The notes beneath the pieces are model-generated. The model was not told the DNA's origin. It saw only the letters and a program-made list of their open reading frames with translations, and made no database searches. 64,000 nt of DNA. Source: Symbiodinium natans (lineage: Eukaryota > Sar > Dinophyceae > Suessiales > Symbiodiniaceae). Positions 41,467 through 52,465 of this stretch are shown here, piece after piece. The number at the start of each line of letters is the position of its first letter. Within the stretch, counting starts at the first letter, position 1. The stretch spans positions 514,031 to 578,030 of the forward strand of contig CAJNDS010002579.1 in the NCBI GenBank assembly GCA_905221605.1. The letters run 5' to 3'. The translations under genes were made by a program, and so were the position numbers.

Positions 41467-42327
41467 CCTTCGGATACGAAGGAGCGCTGCAGCACCAGCT
41501 AGTCCCCAAACAACAGAAATCCCAAGCTGAAGCTTTTTCTTTGGCCTGATTTCGCCACCGATACTCTACACCTAAAGTAACACATCCATCACCAAGCCCG
41601 AAAAACATGCTGAGACCGTGTTCTCAGAAAGCACTCTCAAGACCCTGTAGTCAACCCACCAAAACCGTCAAGACCCAAGCCCTCACGACCCTGAACCCGT
41701 CGAAACCCCTCATGGCTTCAAATCCTTCCCTCAACAACCGCAAAACAGCAAGCTGAAGAAGAGGCTTTGCGCCCCCCTAAGGGTCCATGTACCTGAGCGG
41801 GACGCCAAATGCCCCAAGCCCTAATTTAAAACCCTACGCTGCTGAGGTTTAGACCCCGAACCCTACAAGCCATAAGCCCTAAACCTTCAACTGCATTACA
41901 AGTGAGGTATGTGGAAACCTTATCATTCACTCCTACACCTAAACGCCCACTACAGCTGAGGTATATGGGCCCCTAGACCCGAAACCGCTTGAAGCCCTAT
42001 ACCACCAACACATATGGACCCCCAAAGCACTATATACCCTAAACCCTAACACTATAAGCCCTAAACCCTAAACCTAAACCCTAAACCCTAAACCCTAAAC
42101 ATTCCACACACAGGGCTCCTGGGCGTTGAGGCCGAGCCTGTCTTAGCATGAGCACTCGCTGTGCGAGCCCTTCCAATATGCAACCCATCCCAGGGTTTAG
42201 GGTTTAGGGTTTAGGGTTTGGGGTTTAGAGTCTAGGGTTTAGGGTTTAGGGTTTAGGGTTACCTCACAAGGTCGGAGACCACAATTCAGGGACCCTAAAC
42301 CTTGAACCCGAAATTCCCCAAACACTA

Positions 42328-42440
42328 ACCTTGGGGACGAAATGAGCCCTAAAAGGGTTTATGGTTCATATACCCTCATAGGAATTATAGTAGTGTAGGG
42401 TATATGACCCCAATTTTCAGGTTCATGTCGTCCCCAAGGT
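42328..42440. mobile_element. Inverted-repeat element, family E, well preserved
   Basis: Perfect outer ends ACCTTGGGGACGA and TCGTCCCCAAGGT, with further pairing inside (gagccctaaaagg with the caattttcaggttcat side). About 113 bp, MITE-like. Confidence 0.75.
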
Positions 42441-42559
42441 AAAAAAACAACCTCCAAAAAAAGCCCCTAAGCCCTCAAAATATCCTCAGCCCTAAGCTCG
42501 AAACTGGCAAAATCCCTCCGAGGCCTAAACCCTGCAAGAGCCCTACACCGATTAGAGCC

Positions 42560-42643
42560 CTCAAACCCTCAAACCCTCAAACCCTAAACCCTAAACCCTA
42601 AACCCTAAACCCTAAACCCTAAACCCTAAACCCTAAACCCTCT
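42560..42643 (+). repeat. Interstitial telomeric array (CCCTAAA/CCCTCAA)n
   Basis: About twelve units, starting with CCCTCAA variants. Confidence 0.9.
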
Positions 42644-42784
42644 AGACTTTTGAGGTATACGGACCCTTAGGGCCCGATTGATGCTTTCGAAGCTTGTGCT
42701 TAGCTGCCTCGACTCTGACGCGCTTGGAAACCTGGGGTTCGGGAGATGACATGTTAGGGCCTGAGGGAGGGGGGGGCTCAGAGG

Positions 42785-42902
42785 GTTTAGGGTTTAGGAT
42801 TTAGGGTTTAGGGTTTAGGGTTTAGGGTTTAGGGTTTAGGGTTTAGGGTTTTGGGTTTTGGGTTTTAGGTTTTGGGTTTTGGGTTTTGGGTTTTGGGTGT
42901 AG
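42785..42902 (+). repeat. Telomere-like array passing into (TTTTGGG)n
   Basis: TTTAGGG units followed by about seven TTTTGGG units. Confidence 0.9.
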
Positions 42903-44744
42903 GGGGTTCAGCGTGTTGGGGTTGAGGGTCTTGAGTTTAGGGTTTTTGGTTTTTGCATTCTGGGGGGGGTTTTGGGCGATAGGGGTTCAGGGCAGGTTTT
43001 TGTGGTTTTCGGGTGTTTAGGGGGAACCGAAACGTGTCCAGAAACACCCCTCAACCAGTGTCCGAGTCTGCCAAGTCTCGGAAAGTCTAGATCCGCCCCC
43101 CGGAACCCCCAAACCCTATGTCCCTACAACTCTAAAGCTCCCGAGAAAAGCCCCACAACCCTAAGCCCTAAACCCGAAGCCCTAAGCCCTAAAGCCTAAG
43201 CCCTACACCCATTGCCAGCCCTGGAAGAAGCCCACGCTGTTCGAATCCCGGCCCCTGCGCTGCCCCGCCCGGACTCCCTGCACAAAAGCGTGCTTTTGGG
43301 AACAACATGAACCCGAAAACGGGCTGTTTGGGCTTTAGGGTTTAGGGTTTAGGGTTTGGGGTTTAGGGTTTGGGATTTGGGGTTTAGGGTTTGGGGTTTA
43401 GGGTCTGGGGTTAGGTTTCCGCCTTGGCTTCAAACTAACCCCTACCCCGGGCAGGGACTTCTGCATCAGAGTGGCGTTTATCGCTTAGGCTATACTAAAC
43501 CCTAAACCCTAAACCCTAAACCCTCTCCAGAGGCCCTTTTGCGAGCCCTGTGCTAGGGCTTATGTAGTGTCATTTTCGGGGAGGGGGGGGGGCCTTTAGA
43601 GTTGAAGGTTTAGGGCGATGAGCTCTACTCAGCGTTGAGGGTTTAGGGCCTACGTAGAGCATTCAAAAAACACTAGATCCGAAACTTTTTGGGGAGTGAA
43701 TTATGTACCGAAGGTTCAGAAGGGGGGGGGGGGGGGGTCCGATTTTTAGGGTTTAGCTAGGAACACCCTAAACCCTAAACCTTAAACCTTAAAACCCTAA
43801 TTAAACCCTAAACCTTAAACCTTGAACCCAAAATCTCGGGCTCATGTTGTCCCCAATGTTAAGATGTGAGCCCGGGAGTTTTTCGGCGCGCGGCAAGACG
43901 AACAAAAGGGGGTTCAGGGGATTTGCGTTTAGGGTTTAGGGTTTAGGGTTTAGGGTTCAGGGGATTTGCGTTAAGGGCATGGGATTTAGGACCCTACCTA
44001 AACCCTATAGTCCCTAAAGCCTAAAATAATCTGAGGGTTAAGGGGATGATTTGTGTTTGGGGCTTGGGATTGTTCGCTTTATCTTAGGCTTTAAGGGGGT
44101 GTACAAAACGATTTCAGATTCACGGGGCTAGGGGCTTAGGACTTCTGATCGCCTTGGATCTGGATTCCTGGATGCTGCTCACAAAAAAACCCTAAACCCG
44201 GAAATCTTAAGCCCTAAACCCTTGAACCCTTACACCTGAAAACCCTGAAGTCTAAACCCTAGGCCTAAACCCTTAACCCTAAACCCCTAGACTCTTAGCC
44301 TGGCATTCCCCCGAAGCTGCACGACCTCGTACCCAGGCACGACGTTCGCGGCTTGAAAGCCCTAAGCGCTCCCAAAAGGAAACGTTGCTAGTATTTGTTG
44401 CAAATGTTTTTCAAACAAGCGCAAAAAGATACCATGCGTATGCATGTATGTATGTATCTATGCATGTACGTAGGTAATTACGTCCAATTTTCCTTCAGTC
44501 CGATCACCCTTCAAACCCTCGAATCTAGGGGCTTTGGGAAACCCTAACCCTAAACCTCTGAGCCCTAAGCCCTAAGCCGTAACTAAAACTAAACCCTAAA
44601 CCCTAAACCCCAAACACTAAAACCAAACCTCCCCCTTACAAAAAGAAGAAGAACGTGCACAGCCTGCGAGGCCTTGCCCGTTGACTTCCTCGAAGGTGCT
44701 TGGCATCTCCTCCAGGAGCTGTAGCCGTGGAAAAAAACAAACCC

Positions 44745-44850
44745 AAAACCCTAAACCTTAAACCCTAAACCTTAAGCCCTAAACCCTAAACCCTAAACCC
44801 TCAACCCTCAACCCTAAACCCTAAACCCTAAACCCTAAACCCTAAACCCT
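44745..44850 (+). repeat. Interstitial telomeric array (CCCTAAA)n
   Basis: About 15 units with CCTTAAA and CCCTCAA variants. Confidence 0.9.
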
Positions 44851-45177
44851 TACCTCATCGGTGTGAACAGGCTCTTGCCTTGCCATGCCGCAGTACGAGA
44901 GCCTTAGCTACTACCCCAAACAATCCACACATCATTTCAATCGAAAATTTAGGGTTTAGGGTTTAGGGTACCAAAGGCTTTCCATCCTAATTAACCCTAA
45001 ACCCCGCCTAAAGCCCCTAAAGCCCGAAACTTACAACCCGAAACCCAAAACGCTACGACCTTTTTTTAACAGCACACTGATCTCAGCCTCCGGGACATCC
45101 ATGCAAGGATTGGAGCACGCGACAACCCTAAAGCCCTAAACCGCAAGACAACAAAACCTCAAGAACCCCAATACGCC

Positions 45178-45395
45178 GTCAACCCTACACCCTAAACCCT
45201 AAACCCTCAACCCTATAGCCCCAAACCCCAAAACCTAAACCCTAAACCCTCCACCCTATAACCCCAAACCCTCAACCCTCAACCCTCAATCCTATAACCC
45301 CAAACCCTAAACCCTCAACCCTCAACCCTCAACCCTATAACCCCAAACCCTCAACCCTATACCCCTAAACGCTAAACCCTCAACCCTCAACCCTG
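45178..45395 (+). repeat. Composite telomere-like array with CCCTCAA and CCCTATAA units
   Basis: A higher-order pattern of aaccctcaaccctataacccc recurs about four times. Confidence 0.85.
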
Positions 45396-45406
45396 CGTGC
45401 TGCGAG

Positions 45407-45463
45407 GATGTGCCGAAGGCACGCGAGGAGAAGCCACAGCCACCCGAGGCGCGCAAGAAGTGA
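45407..45463 (+). CDS. Possible terminal exon
   Basis: Acceptor gctgcgag, then DVPKAREEKPQPPEARKK and TGA. A short charged tail of the kind found at protein ends. The upstream exons were not identified. Confidence 0.25.
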   Translation, partial: DVPKAREEKPQPPEARKK

Positions 45464-45633
45464 AGCTGCGCTTTAGGGTTTAGGGTTTAGGGTTTAGGGT
45501 TTAGGGTTTAGGGTTTAGGGCTTAGGGCTTAGGGCGTTGGGCTCACAGGGTTTGTCGAGTTTTTTTCGTTTTTTCTGTTTGAAACGCCCGAAAGTCAGAG
45601 CCAGGTTCTTGGGGTTACTTGGAGTTTCCTGGG

Positions 45634-45722
45634 TACTTGTATCCCCAACTATAAGTCTACAGAGAACCTACTTAGAGGACTTAGGGGGCGTACAAGTGCA
45701 GTTATAGTTGGGGTTATAAGCA
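45634..45722. mobile_element. Hairpin element with 20-bp arms
   Basis: Arms gtacttgtatccccaactat and atagttggggttataagcac are inverted repeats about 45 bp apart. Confidence 0.5.
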
Positions 45723-46490
45723 CGGGGGCTGAGGGTTTAGGACTTGGATTGTGGTGTTTTGGGATTGCCTTGAAAACCCTTTGCCTTTTTCTGTAGGTTA
45801 CCTGAGAGTCCTGTAAGGGGTAGGATGATAATAACCTACAACAATTTTGAACTTAGGTTTTTGGGTTCTTAAGGTATGGTTGCAGGGTGTATAACCCTAA
45901 ACGCTAACCCCTAAACCCTAAACCCTAAACTTCGTGTTGCAGCGTTATTGTTGCCAGAGTTTGGGTGTGTGGGGCCCGGTCGGTCTGCGCGATGGATGAT
46001 ATGTGCCCCAAGGTCTAGAGTTAGAGGGAATTCAGGTTTTAGGGTTTAGGAGCTTAGGATGTAGGGTTTAGGCTTTAGGGTTTAGGGTTTTAGGGTCCAG
46101 AAACATTGGGGGTTCCCGGCTGTGCTGTGCAGAGATATATGGCTTGACTTGTCGATTTCGGTCAGATTTCGGCTAGCTGACTGGGTACAGAGCCTTGCCA
46201 TTGTTGCAGTTTCGAGATGCCTTCAGTTCGGATGATCTCAGGCGAAGAGTTGACGAAAGTGCCGCTGTCCAAGGACCTGACTGTGAGGGGCCTTGAAGCA
46301 GCACTTGCATCGGCTGCACGGCGTGCCCCCGCGTTTCCGGCAAAGGCTACATCTGAACGGACAGAGTCTGGATGATGCGGCCAAAGTTGACCTTCCCATG
46401 GAGCTGGAGGTCGTTCTGCTTTCGTGTGACTCTTCTCCTGCGTTGAAGGATGATCTCCACTTCGCGTCCTCAAGGGGCTCTGTCGCCGAG

Positions 46491-46691
46491 GCAGGTTTCG
46501 AACAACAACTAGGCACTAGGCCTCACGATCCAGAAGACATGGGATTACGGGCTTCTATAGGTGATGTAGGGTGATCTACCTATTCGATCCTCGCAATGCT
46601 GCCATCCTCAACCTCGGAATTTTTCTAGCTCGGGGTGTAGAGCACTGCAGATTTTTAATTCCGACGCCAAGTGAAACGCGAAGAGCCCCAG
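46491..46691 (+). other. GC-AG intron in the second ankyrin gene
   Basis: Starts GCAGGTTTCG and ends GAGCCCCAG, 201 nt. Its removal is in phase and matches the uninterrupted paralogue at 33.4 kb. In-frame stops inside rule out read-through. Confidence 0.7.
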
Positions 46692-46794
46692 GTAGAGTCT
46701 GTGCTGCAACATCCTTGCGACCCGGACGTGCCCAATGACGACAGTAGCACAGCTCTGATGCTCGCATCAAAACGTGGCTATGCCGAGGTCTTGC

Positions 46795-47362
46795 AAATGC
46801 TGTTGGAGGCCGGTGCTCAAATCGACTTGGTCAACGACGATGGCTACACAGCTCTGATGCTCGCATCTCAAGAAGGCCATGTTGAGGTCGTGCAAATGCT
46901 GTTGGAGGCCGGTGCTCAAATCGACTTGGTCAACGACGATGGCTACACAGCTCTGATGCTCGCATCTCAAGAAGGCCATGTTGAGGTCGTGCAAATGCTG
47001 TTGGAGGCCGGTGCTCAAATCGACTTGGTCAACGACGATGGCTACACAGCTCTGATGCTCGCATCTCAAGAAGGCCATGTTGAGGTCGTGCAAATGCTGT
47101 TGGAGGCCGGTGCTCAAATCGACTTGGTCAACGACGATGGCTACACAGCTCTGATGCTCGCATCTCAAGAAGGCCATGTTGAGGTCGTGCAAATGCTGTT
47201 GGAGGCCGGTGCTCAAATCGACTTGGTCAACGACGATGGCTACACAGCTCTGATGCTCGCATCTCAAGAAGGCCATGTTGAGGTCGTGCAAATGCTGTTG
47301 GAGGCCGGTGCTCAAATCGACTTGGTCAACGACGATGGCTACACAGCTCTGATGCTCGCATC
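46795..47362 (+). repeat. 99-bp coding tandem repeat, about six copies
   Basis: Each unit encodes one 33-residue ankyrin repeat. Copies two to five appear identical at nucleotide level, which points to very recent expansion or gene conversion. Confidence 0.92.
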
Positions 47363-48087
47363 GCTGGTTGGCCACGAATGCTACGATGACATGTGCGATT
47401 GCTGTTGGAGGCCGGTGCTCACATCGACTTGACCAGCAATGATGGCCAGACAGCTCTGATGATCGCATGTGGATGCGGCAGCGTGAATGTCGTTCAACGG
47501 CTTTTGGAGGCCGGTGCTCACATTGGCATGGTCAGCAATGGTGGCTGCACAGCTCTGACGTTCGCATCACAATGTGACTTTGCTGAGGCCGTGCGATTGC
47601 TGTTGGAGGCCGGTGCTGACGTCGACTTGGCCGACAATGATGGCTACACAGCTTTGATGTTCGCATCTAGTCAAGGCCACGTCAAGGTTGTGCAATTGCT
47701 GTTGGAGGCCGGTGCTCACATCGACCTGGTCAACAAGGGTGGCTGCACAGCTCTTATGCTCGCGTCGCAATATGACTATGCTGAAGTCGTGCAAATGCTG
47801 TCGGAGGCCGGTGCACAGATCGACTTAGCCAGCCACGGTGGCTACACAGCTCTGATGCTCGCAGCTGAATATGGCCATGATCAGGTCGTGCAAATGCTGT
47901 TGGAGGCCGGTGCTCATTCCGACTTGGTCAACGACGATGGCCTCACAGCTCTGATGCTCGCATCGGTAGATGGCCACGATGAGATTGTGCAATTGCTGAT
48001 GCAGGCCGGGCCCAAGATGACTCGGCCAGCAATAGTAGCGACGCATGCAGCTCCGATGCTCGCATCTTTTGGTCCACAGGATCACAA

Positions 48088-48615
48088 CAAGGGCCACAGT
48101 GAGGTGATGCGATTGCGGTTGGCGGCCGCTGCTAACAAAGGCATTTTCACATGGGTGTTTCCCAAAATAGGGGTTCCCTTCATATACCCCCCCCCCCCCA
48201 AACACAAAAAAGACAATGATGGTATAATCCTTATTGCAGGAACCCCCAAAAAGGGCACCCCTATTTTCGGAACCCCCCGCATTGCGAAGGCCAGGACGAG
48301 GCTGTGCCCCTGCATTTCCATGGCAAGATCTCGACACCGAATTGCGCAAAACATCCGCATGTTTCAGGTTGGCAGGAGCCGGGCCATATGGGGGTTTCCG
48401 ACAGTAAGGGTACCTTCTTGGGGTCCTTATGATACGGGAATCCTACTGAGCGTGGGGTCTGAACAAGGGCCACAGTGAGGTGAGCCGGTGCTAACAAAGG
48501 CAGCTTCACATTGCCAAGGTCAACACGAGGCTGTGCCTTGGCATTTCGATGCGACACCGAACTGAGCAAAACGTCCGGGTTTCATGTCTGAGGTTGGCAA
48601 GGAACCGGGCCAGAT
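48088..48615 (+). repeat. Duplicated segment, one copy with and one without an inserted element
   Basis: Copy one (48088-48390) and copy two (48463-48615) share caagggccacagtgaggtga, gctaacaaaggca, acgaggctgtgcc and rcaaaacrtccg-type words in order. Copy one carries 48153-48280, which copy two lacks. Confidence 0.7.
48153..48280. mobile_element. MITE-like element, family G, with paralogous empty site
   Basis: Inverted ends cccaaaataggggttccctt and aagggcacccctattttcgg. Flanked by AT on both sides (cacAT and ATtgcg). The empty site in the second copy reads ttcacattgcc, which defines the insertion. Length about 128 bp with a poly-C tract near the middle. Confidence 0.75.
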
Positions 48616-49392
48616 GATGTTTCCTGAGGGAATCCTACTATTTGGGGGGGGTCTATTCTGGGGTTCCCTTGTTTTCGTAGACCCCATATTGTACATAGCA
48701 CAGCATTTGGCCGGTTCGATGGCGGTAGAGCAGGGTCGAGCAGTAGCTCAGGGAAGCGAGCTACACAGAAGGTAGCCTTTTTTGTACAGCCTAAACTCTG
48801 TAAAGCCTAAGCTTCTCAATCCCAACCTCCACATGTTTGCTGCAAAGGGAGGCCCTCCAAAAAACAGAAAAGACTCCACACTCAGGCGAGGTGTTGGAAG
48901 TCATACTCACAGGGTCCGTGTTACCTCTATAGTATCTACTTGGGCCGTACATGGGTTCCAAAAGAGCACCCCCCTACACCGTAACCTTAAACCCTAAACA
49001 CACACACACACACACAGGTACAATGACCCCTTAGTACATTGATGCTTTAGGATGTTGGGGTTCGAGGATTCCCAAACGCCGTGTGTTTGAGCGCTGGGGC
49101 ATTCTGCATCATATGTTTTCGGGTTCAGGCCAAACCCGAAAATCTCTGGTACAGGGTTCAGGGTTTGGGGTTTAGGGCAACCCCCCCCCAAAAAAAATGA
49201 AAGTACAACTCTCAAATTCCCTACAAGAAACACCAAACACAAACAACGCCCTATTGGCCCCACATCCGAAACCCTATAAACCCTCAACCCTAAACCCTAA
49301 ACCCTAAACCCTAAGCCCGAAGCCCTCAGCCCTCAGCCCTAAGCTCTCAGCCCTAAGCGCTCTAAGCCCTAACCCCCCCCCTCCCAAAGCAG

Positions 49393-49467
49393 GTTTGGCA
49401 TCAGCAGAGGAAGCCACGACCGCAGAGCGCCCCCTGCGCGAGGCAGGGCCTGTGCTTCTCGTGGATG
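49393..49467 (+). CDS. Possible exon
   Basis: After the acceptor aaagcag the frame reads LASAEEATTAERPLREAG and PVLLVDG. Open and non-repetitive; family unknown. Confidence 0.25.
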
Positions 49468-49623
49468 GGGGTGGGGGGGGTGGGGGGGGGTTGAGGGTTG
49501 AGGGTGGGGGGCTGGGGGTTGAGGGTTGAAGGTTTGGGGAAACTCTACAACCCTACTTTTGCCCCAGACCTGTGAGCCGCCTAATACAGGGTTTTGGGTT
49601 CAGGGTTCAGGGTTCAGGGTTCA

Positions 49624-49748
49624 GGATTTCAACCCTAAACCCTAAACCCTAAACCCTAAACCCTGAACCCTGAACCCTAAACCCTAAACCCTAAACCCTA
49701 AACCCTATACCCTAAACCCTAAACCCTAAACCCTAAACCCTAAACCCT
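49624..49748 (+). repeat. Interstitial telomeric array (CCCTAAA)n
   Basis: About 17 units with CCCTGAA variants. Confidence 0.9.
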
Positions 49749-49753
49749 ACCAG

Positions 49754-49845
49754 CCAAAAAGTGCCAGGAGGTCCCTGGAGCGGAGCCCTTCGCAGCTCCT
49801 GCTGCAGCCGGAGAGCAGCGAAGCCAGCAGATCCAGGACAGAACT
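49754..49845 (+). CDS. Possible exon
   Basis: Between two telomere-like arrays, acceptor taccag, the frame reads KKCQEVPGAEPFAAPAAA and GEQRSQQIQDRT. Composition is coding-like; family unknown. Confidence 0.25.
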
Positions 49846-50472
49846 AGGGTTTAGGGTTTAGGGTTTAGGGTTTAGGATTTAGGGTTTGGGGTCCCAAACC
49901 CTTCAGTTTAGTAGCGAGTACCCCCTGTCTAGTAGGTATAACCCTTAAAACTCTAGGTAAATAGGGTTTCAGGTAGTGTTTAAGGTCCCTACACCCTAAA
50001 CCCTGAACCCCCCATAACGGTTGAGCCCCAAACTCTGGAAGCCAAACTCAGTGGCGCTTTGAATTCAATATGTGGCTTCAACCGCTCACAGTTTATGGGG
50101 TGCAGGGCCCTCGCGAATGAGTAGGGCTCGGAGCACCTACACCTCAACGCTAGACCCTAAACCCTAATTAAACCCTGAACCCTAACCCTAAACCCTAAAC
50201 CCTAAACCCTAAACCCTAAACCCAAAACTAGGGTACACCCCTAAACCCCAGCCCGAACTTCAGAGGCTTCTCGCAGCCCCTTGGATGCTTCCACTTGCGG
50301 TTGGGGGTTAGGGTTTAAAAGGGTTTTGGGGTGTAGGGTAAGGGTTTAGGGATATAGTTTTATAGGGTGTAGGGTTAGGGTTTAGGGATGGCTGCCGAGC
50401 TACAGCAGATGGCAAGCTTTGGCAGCGAGGAACTGGTCTTGTTTCGGTGCTGGGCATCGAACCAGCTTTCCC

Positions 50473-50575
50473 AAAGGATCCATGTACCTATATAGTATAT
50501 ACTTGGGCCTTAAAGGGGTTCCTATATCGTAGCTTTAGGGCCCAAGTATATACTATGCAGGTACATGGATCCTTA
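50473..50575. mobile_element. Hairpin element, family D copy 1
   Basis: Arms aaggatccatgtacctatat-agtatatacttgggcc and ggcccaagtatatact-atgcaggtacatggatcctt pair over about 36 bp, separated by about 30 bp. The loop ttaaaggggttcctatat is shared with copy 2. Confidence 0.75.
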
Positions 50576-50769
50576 GGGTTTCAAATGCCAAGGGGACCTC
50601 AAACAGCAGCGCAGGGTCGACACGTGGCACAGGCCACCGCTGGTAAAGCAACGGGGCAAAAACACAAAGAGGGTTCCAGATACCCTAAACCCTAAACCCT
50701 AAACCCTAGACCCTAGACCCTAGACCCTAGACCCTGGACCCTAAACCCTAAACCCTAGCCGTGTTTCAG

Positions 50770-50853
50770 CGCTCGCAGACGTCCTATTCGCCATGGGCGT
50801 CTCTCCGGCAGTCCGGGCCAATGACTTGGATGACTCGGCACGTCCAGACGTGG
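50770..50853 (+). CDS. Possible exon, perhaps hydroxyethylthiazole kinase-like
   Basis: After gtttcag the frame reads (A)LADVLFAMGVSPAVRA then NDLDDSARPDVG. The LxALGASPxM-like core resembles the ThiM family (thiamine salvage), where an N-terminal ANxLLAxGASP motif is typical. It is one short exon without supporting neighbours, so the assignment is weak. Confidence 0.28.
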
Positions 50854-51395
50854 GAGCTACAAATTATACAGCCTCAAAGACAGTAATAATCATATGGGTC
50901 GGAAGAATCACTAGTAGTATTCCATGATGGTCCCGTTATAACTCTACTAGAATAACCCCCCAGAACCCTGTTCTAATTGTTAAGGCCCCAAAAGAAGTAG
51001 GGAGTCATAAACCAACGGCCATCGGGATCATGAGCTGTAAAAGCACTGAACTTTCCGAAGTCGGAGTATTTTGAACAAAACCTAACGACGACTAAGCCCT
51101 GAAACCCTGAAATCCGAACCCCGCCTGACCCGCTTTGTCAAATGCTGAAGCCACGAGTCTGGGCTGTTCAGTAGTCTACTTGTTGCCCTTTTTCGGGTTC
51201 TGGGCTCCCTATATTCGGCAAGAACCCCTGAACCCTAAACCCTAAACCCTAAACCCTAAACCCTAAACCCTAAACCCTAAACCTTACACATCCGAAGCCC
51301 TATAAGCCCCAAGCCCTAAACCTGAATCATCCCTGCATGGCCAGCCCTCGGAAGCCTTCTAAGCTCGGCACCGTTTGGTCCCACCTTGGCTTGGC

Positions 51396-51500
51396 TGTTT
51401 AGGGTTAGGGTTTAGGGTTTAGGGTTTAGGGTTTAGGGGTTAGGGGTTAGGGGTTAGGGGTTAGGGGTTAGGGTTTCGGGTTTAGGGTTTAGGGTTTAGG
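51396..51500 (+). repeat. Telomere-like array with a (TTAGGGG)n block
   Basis: TTTAGGG units with about six homogeneous TTAGGGG units in the middle. Confidence 0.88.
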
Positions 51501-51600
51501 TCGAGACTCCATAAACTCCAAGACTCTCAGCGTAAGCCTCAAACCTTAAACCCTAGAGGCGTAACAGTGTAAGCCAAATGCACCCTACACCCTATCCCTT

Positions 51601-51933
51601 CGTAATACCCTTCTAAACCCTAAACCCTATCCTTAAACCCTAAACCCTAAACCCTACACCCTACACAATAAACCCTAAACCCCTAAACCCCTAAATCCCT
51701 AAACCCTTAAACCCCTAAACCCCTAAACCCCTAAACCCCTAAACCCCTAAACCCCTAAACCCCTAAACCCCTAAACCCCTAAACCCCTACACCCCTAAAC
51801 CCCTAAACCCCTAAACCCCTAAACCCCTAAACCCCTAAACCCCTAAACCCCTAAACCCCTAACCCTAAACCCTAAACCCTAAACCCTAAACCCTAAACCC
51901 TAAACCCTAAACCCCTAAACCCTAAACCCCTAG
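51601..51933 (+). repeat. Telomere-like array with an eight-base (CCCCTAAA)n block
   Basis: About 23 tandem CCCCTAAA units (51674-51860) between CCCTAAA blocks. Confidence 0.9.
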
Positions 51934-52031
51934 ATCATGAAGGCCTACCACCGCCGACCGAGTCTTCCAGCGGGGCCACACGCGCTGGCTGACGTCGAAA
52001 GGACTCCACCGACCCATGGGTTTATAAAAGG

Positions 52032-52137
52032 GTTTAGGGTTTAGGGTTTAGGGTTTAGGGTTTAGGGTTTAGGGTTTAGGGTTTAATTAGGGTTTAGGGT
52101 TTAGGGTTCAGGGGGGGGGGGGGGGGGGGGGGGGCGG
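52032..52137 (+). repeat. (TTTAGGG)n array ending in poly-G
   Basis: About ten TTTAGGG units, then a run of about 22 G at 52113-52134. Confidence 0.88.
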
Positions 52138-52363
52138 TCCGAAATTATAGGGGGTACCTTATTGGGGTTGTTATTGGGGTTGTTATTTGGGGTTATTGTT
52201 GGGCTTGTATGGGGGGTTTCCGAAATTATGGGTACCTTATTGAGGTCAGGTCATTTTCGCAAACTCCCTTATGCAGCTTAGGGTTTGGGTCTTGTGTAGG
52301 GTTTAGGGTTTTTGGGGTTAGCATTATAAAGGGTTTCGGGTTTTAGCGGTATTTATAAGCCCC

Positions 52364-52465
52364 AAGGGTCCATGTACCTGTATCGTATGTACTTGGGCAT
52401 AAAAGGGGTTCCCATATAGTAGCTTTAGGGCCCAAGTATATACTATATAGGTACATGGACCCTTA
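52364..52465. mobile_element. Hairpin element, family D copy 2
   Basis: Arms aagggtccatgtacctgtat and atataggtacatggaccctt, extended by cgtatgtacttgggc and gcccaagtatatact. The loop is nearly identical to 50473-50575. Confidence 0.8.

Larger units (their letters stand above)
41467..46216. other. Repeat-rich region between trpB and the second ankyrin gene
   Basis: Telomere-like arrays, one clean hairpin element and short islands. An island at 43217-43275 (PWKKPTLFESRPLRCP) and one at 45407-45463 are coding-like. Nothing else is supported. Confidence 0.5.
46217..48130 (+). pseudogene. Second ubiquitin-like plus ankyrin-repeat gene, with one intron and frame breaks
   Basis: ATG 46217 gives MPSVRMISGEELTKVPLSK. 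At a GGGG run (46287-46290) one extra G shifts the frame; the continuing frame reads KQHLHRLHGVPPRFRQRLHL and NGQSLDDAAK, typical of the ubiquitin-like leader seen at 33096. A phase-0 GC-AG intron (46491-46691) joins SVAE to VESVLQHP, as in the paralogue's [11 protein letters not shown]. Six near-identical ankyrin units (LLEAGAQIDLVNDDGYTALM) follow to about 47360. A length change near 47378-47395 shifts the frame, and at least seven more diverged repeats continue (EAGAHIDLTSNDGQTALM to about 48040). The C-terminus is disrupted by an element at 48153. The leader and ankyrin identity are clear; a functional product seems unlikely unless the breaks are assembly errors. Confidence 0.75.
48620..50769. 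other. Repeat-rich region with weak exon candidates
   Basis: Contains a (CA)n tract at about 48999-49016, telomere-like arrays at 49275-49370, 49590-49748 and 50150-50225, and a family D hairpin. Exon candidates are listed separately. Confidence 0.5.

Noticed and set aside
46767-47468. 233-codon open frame on the minus strand
   Set aside because: Antisense shadow of the 99-bp ankyrin repeats; the plus strand encodes consensus ankyrin units.
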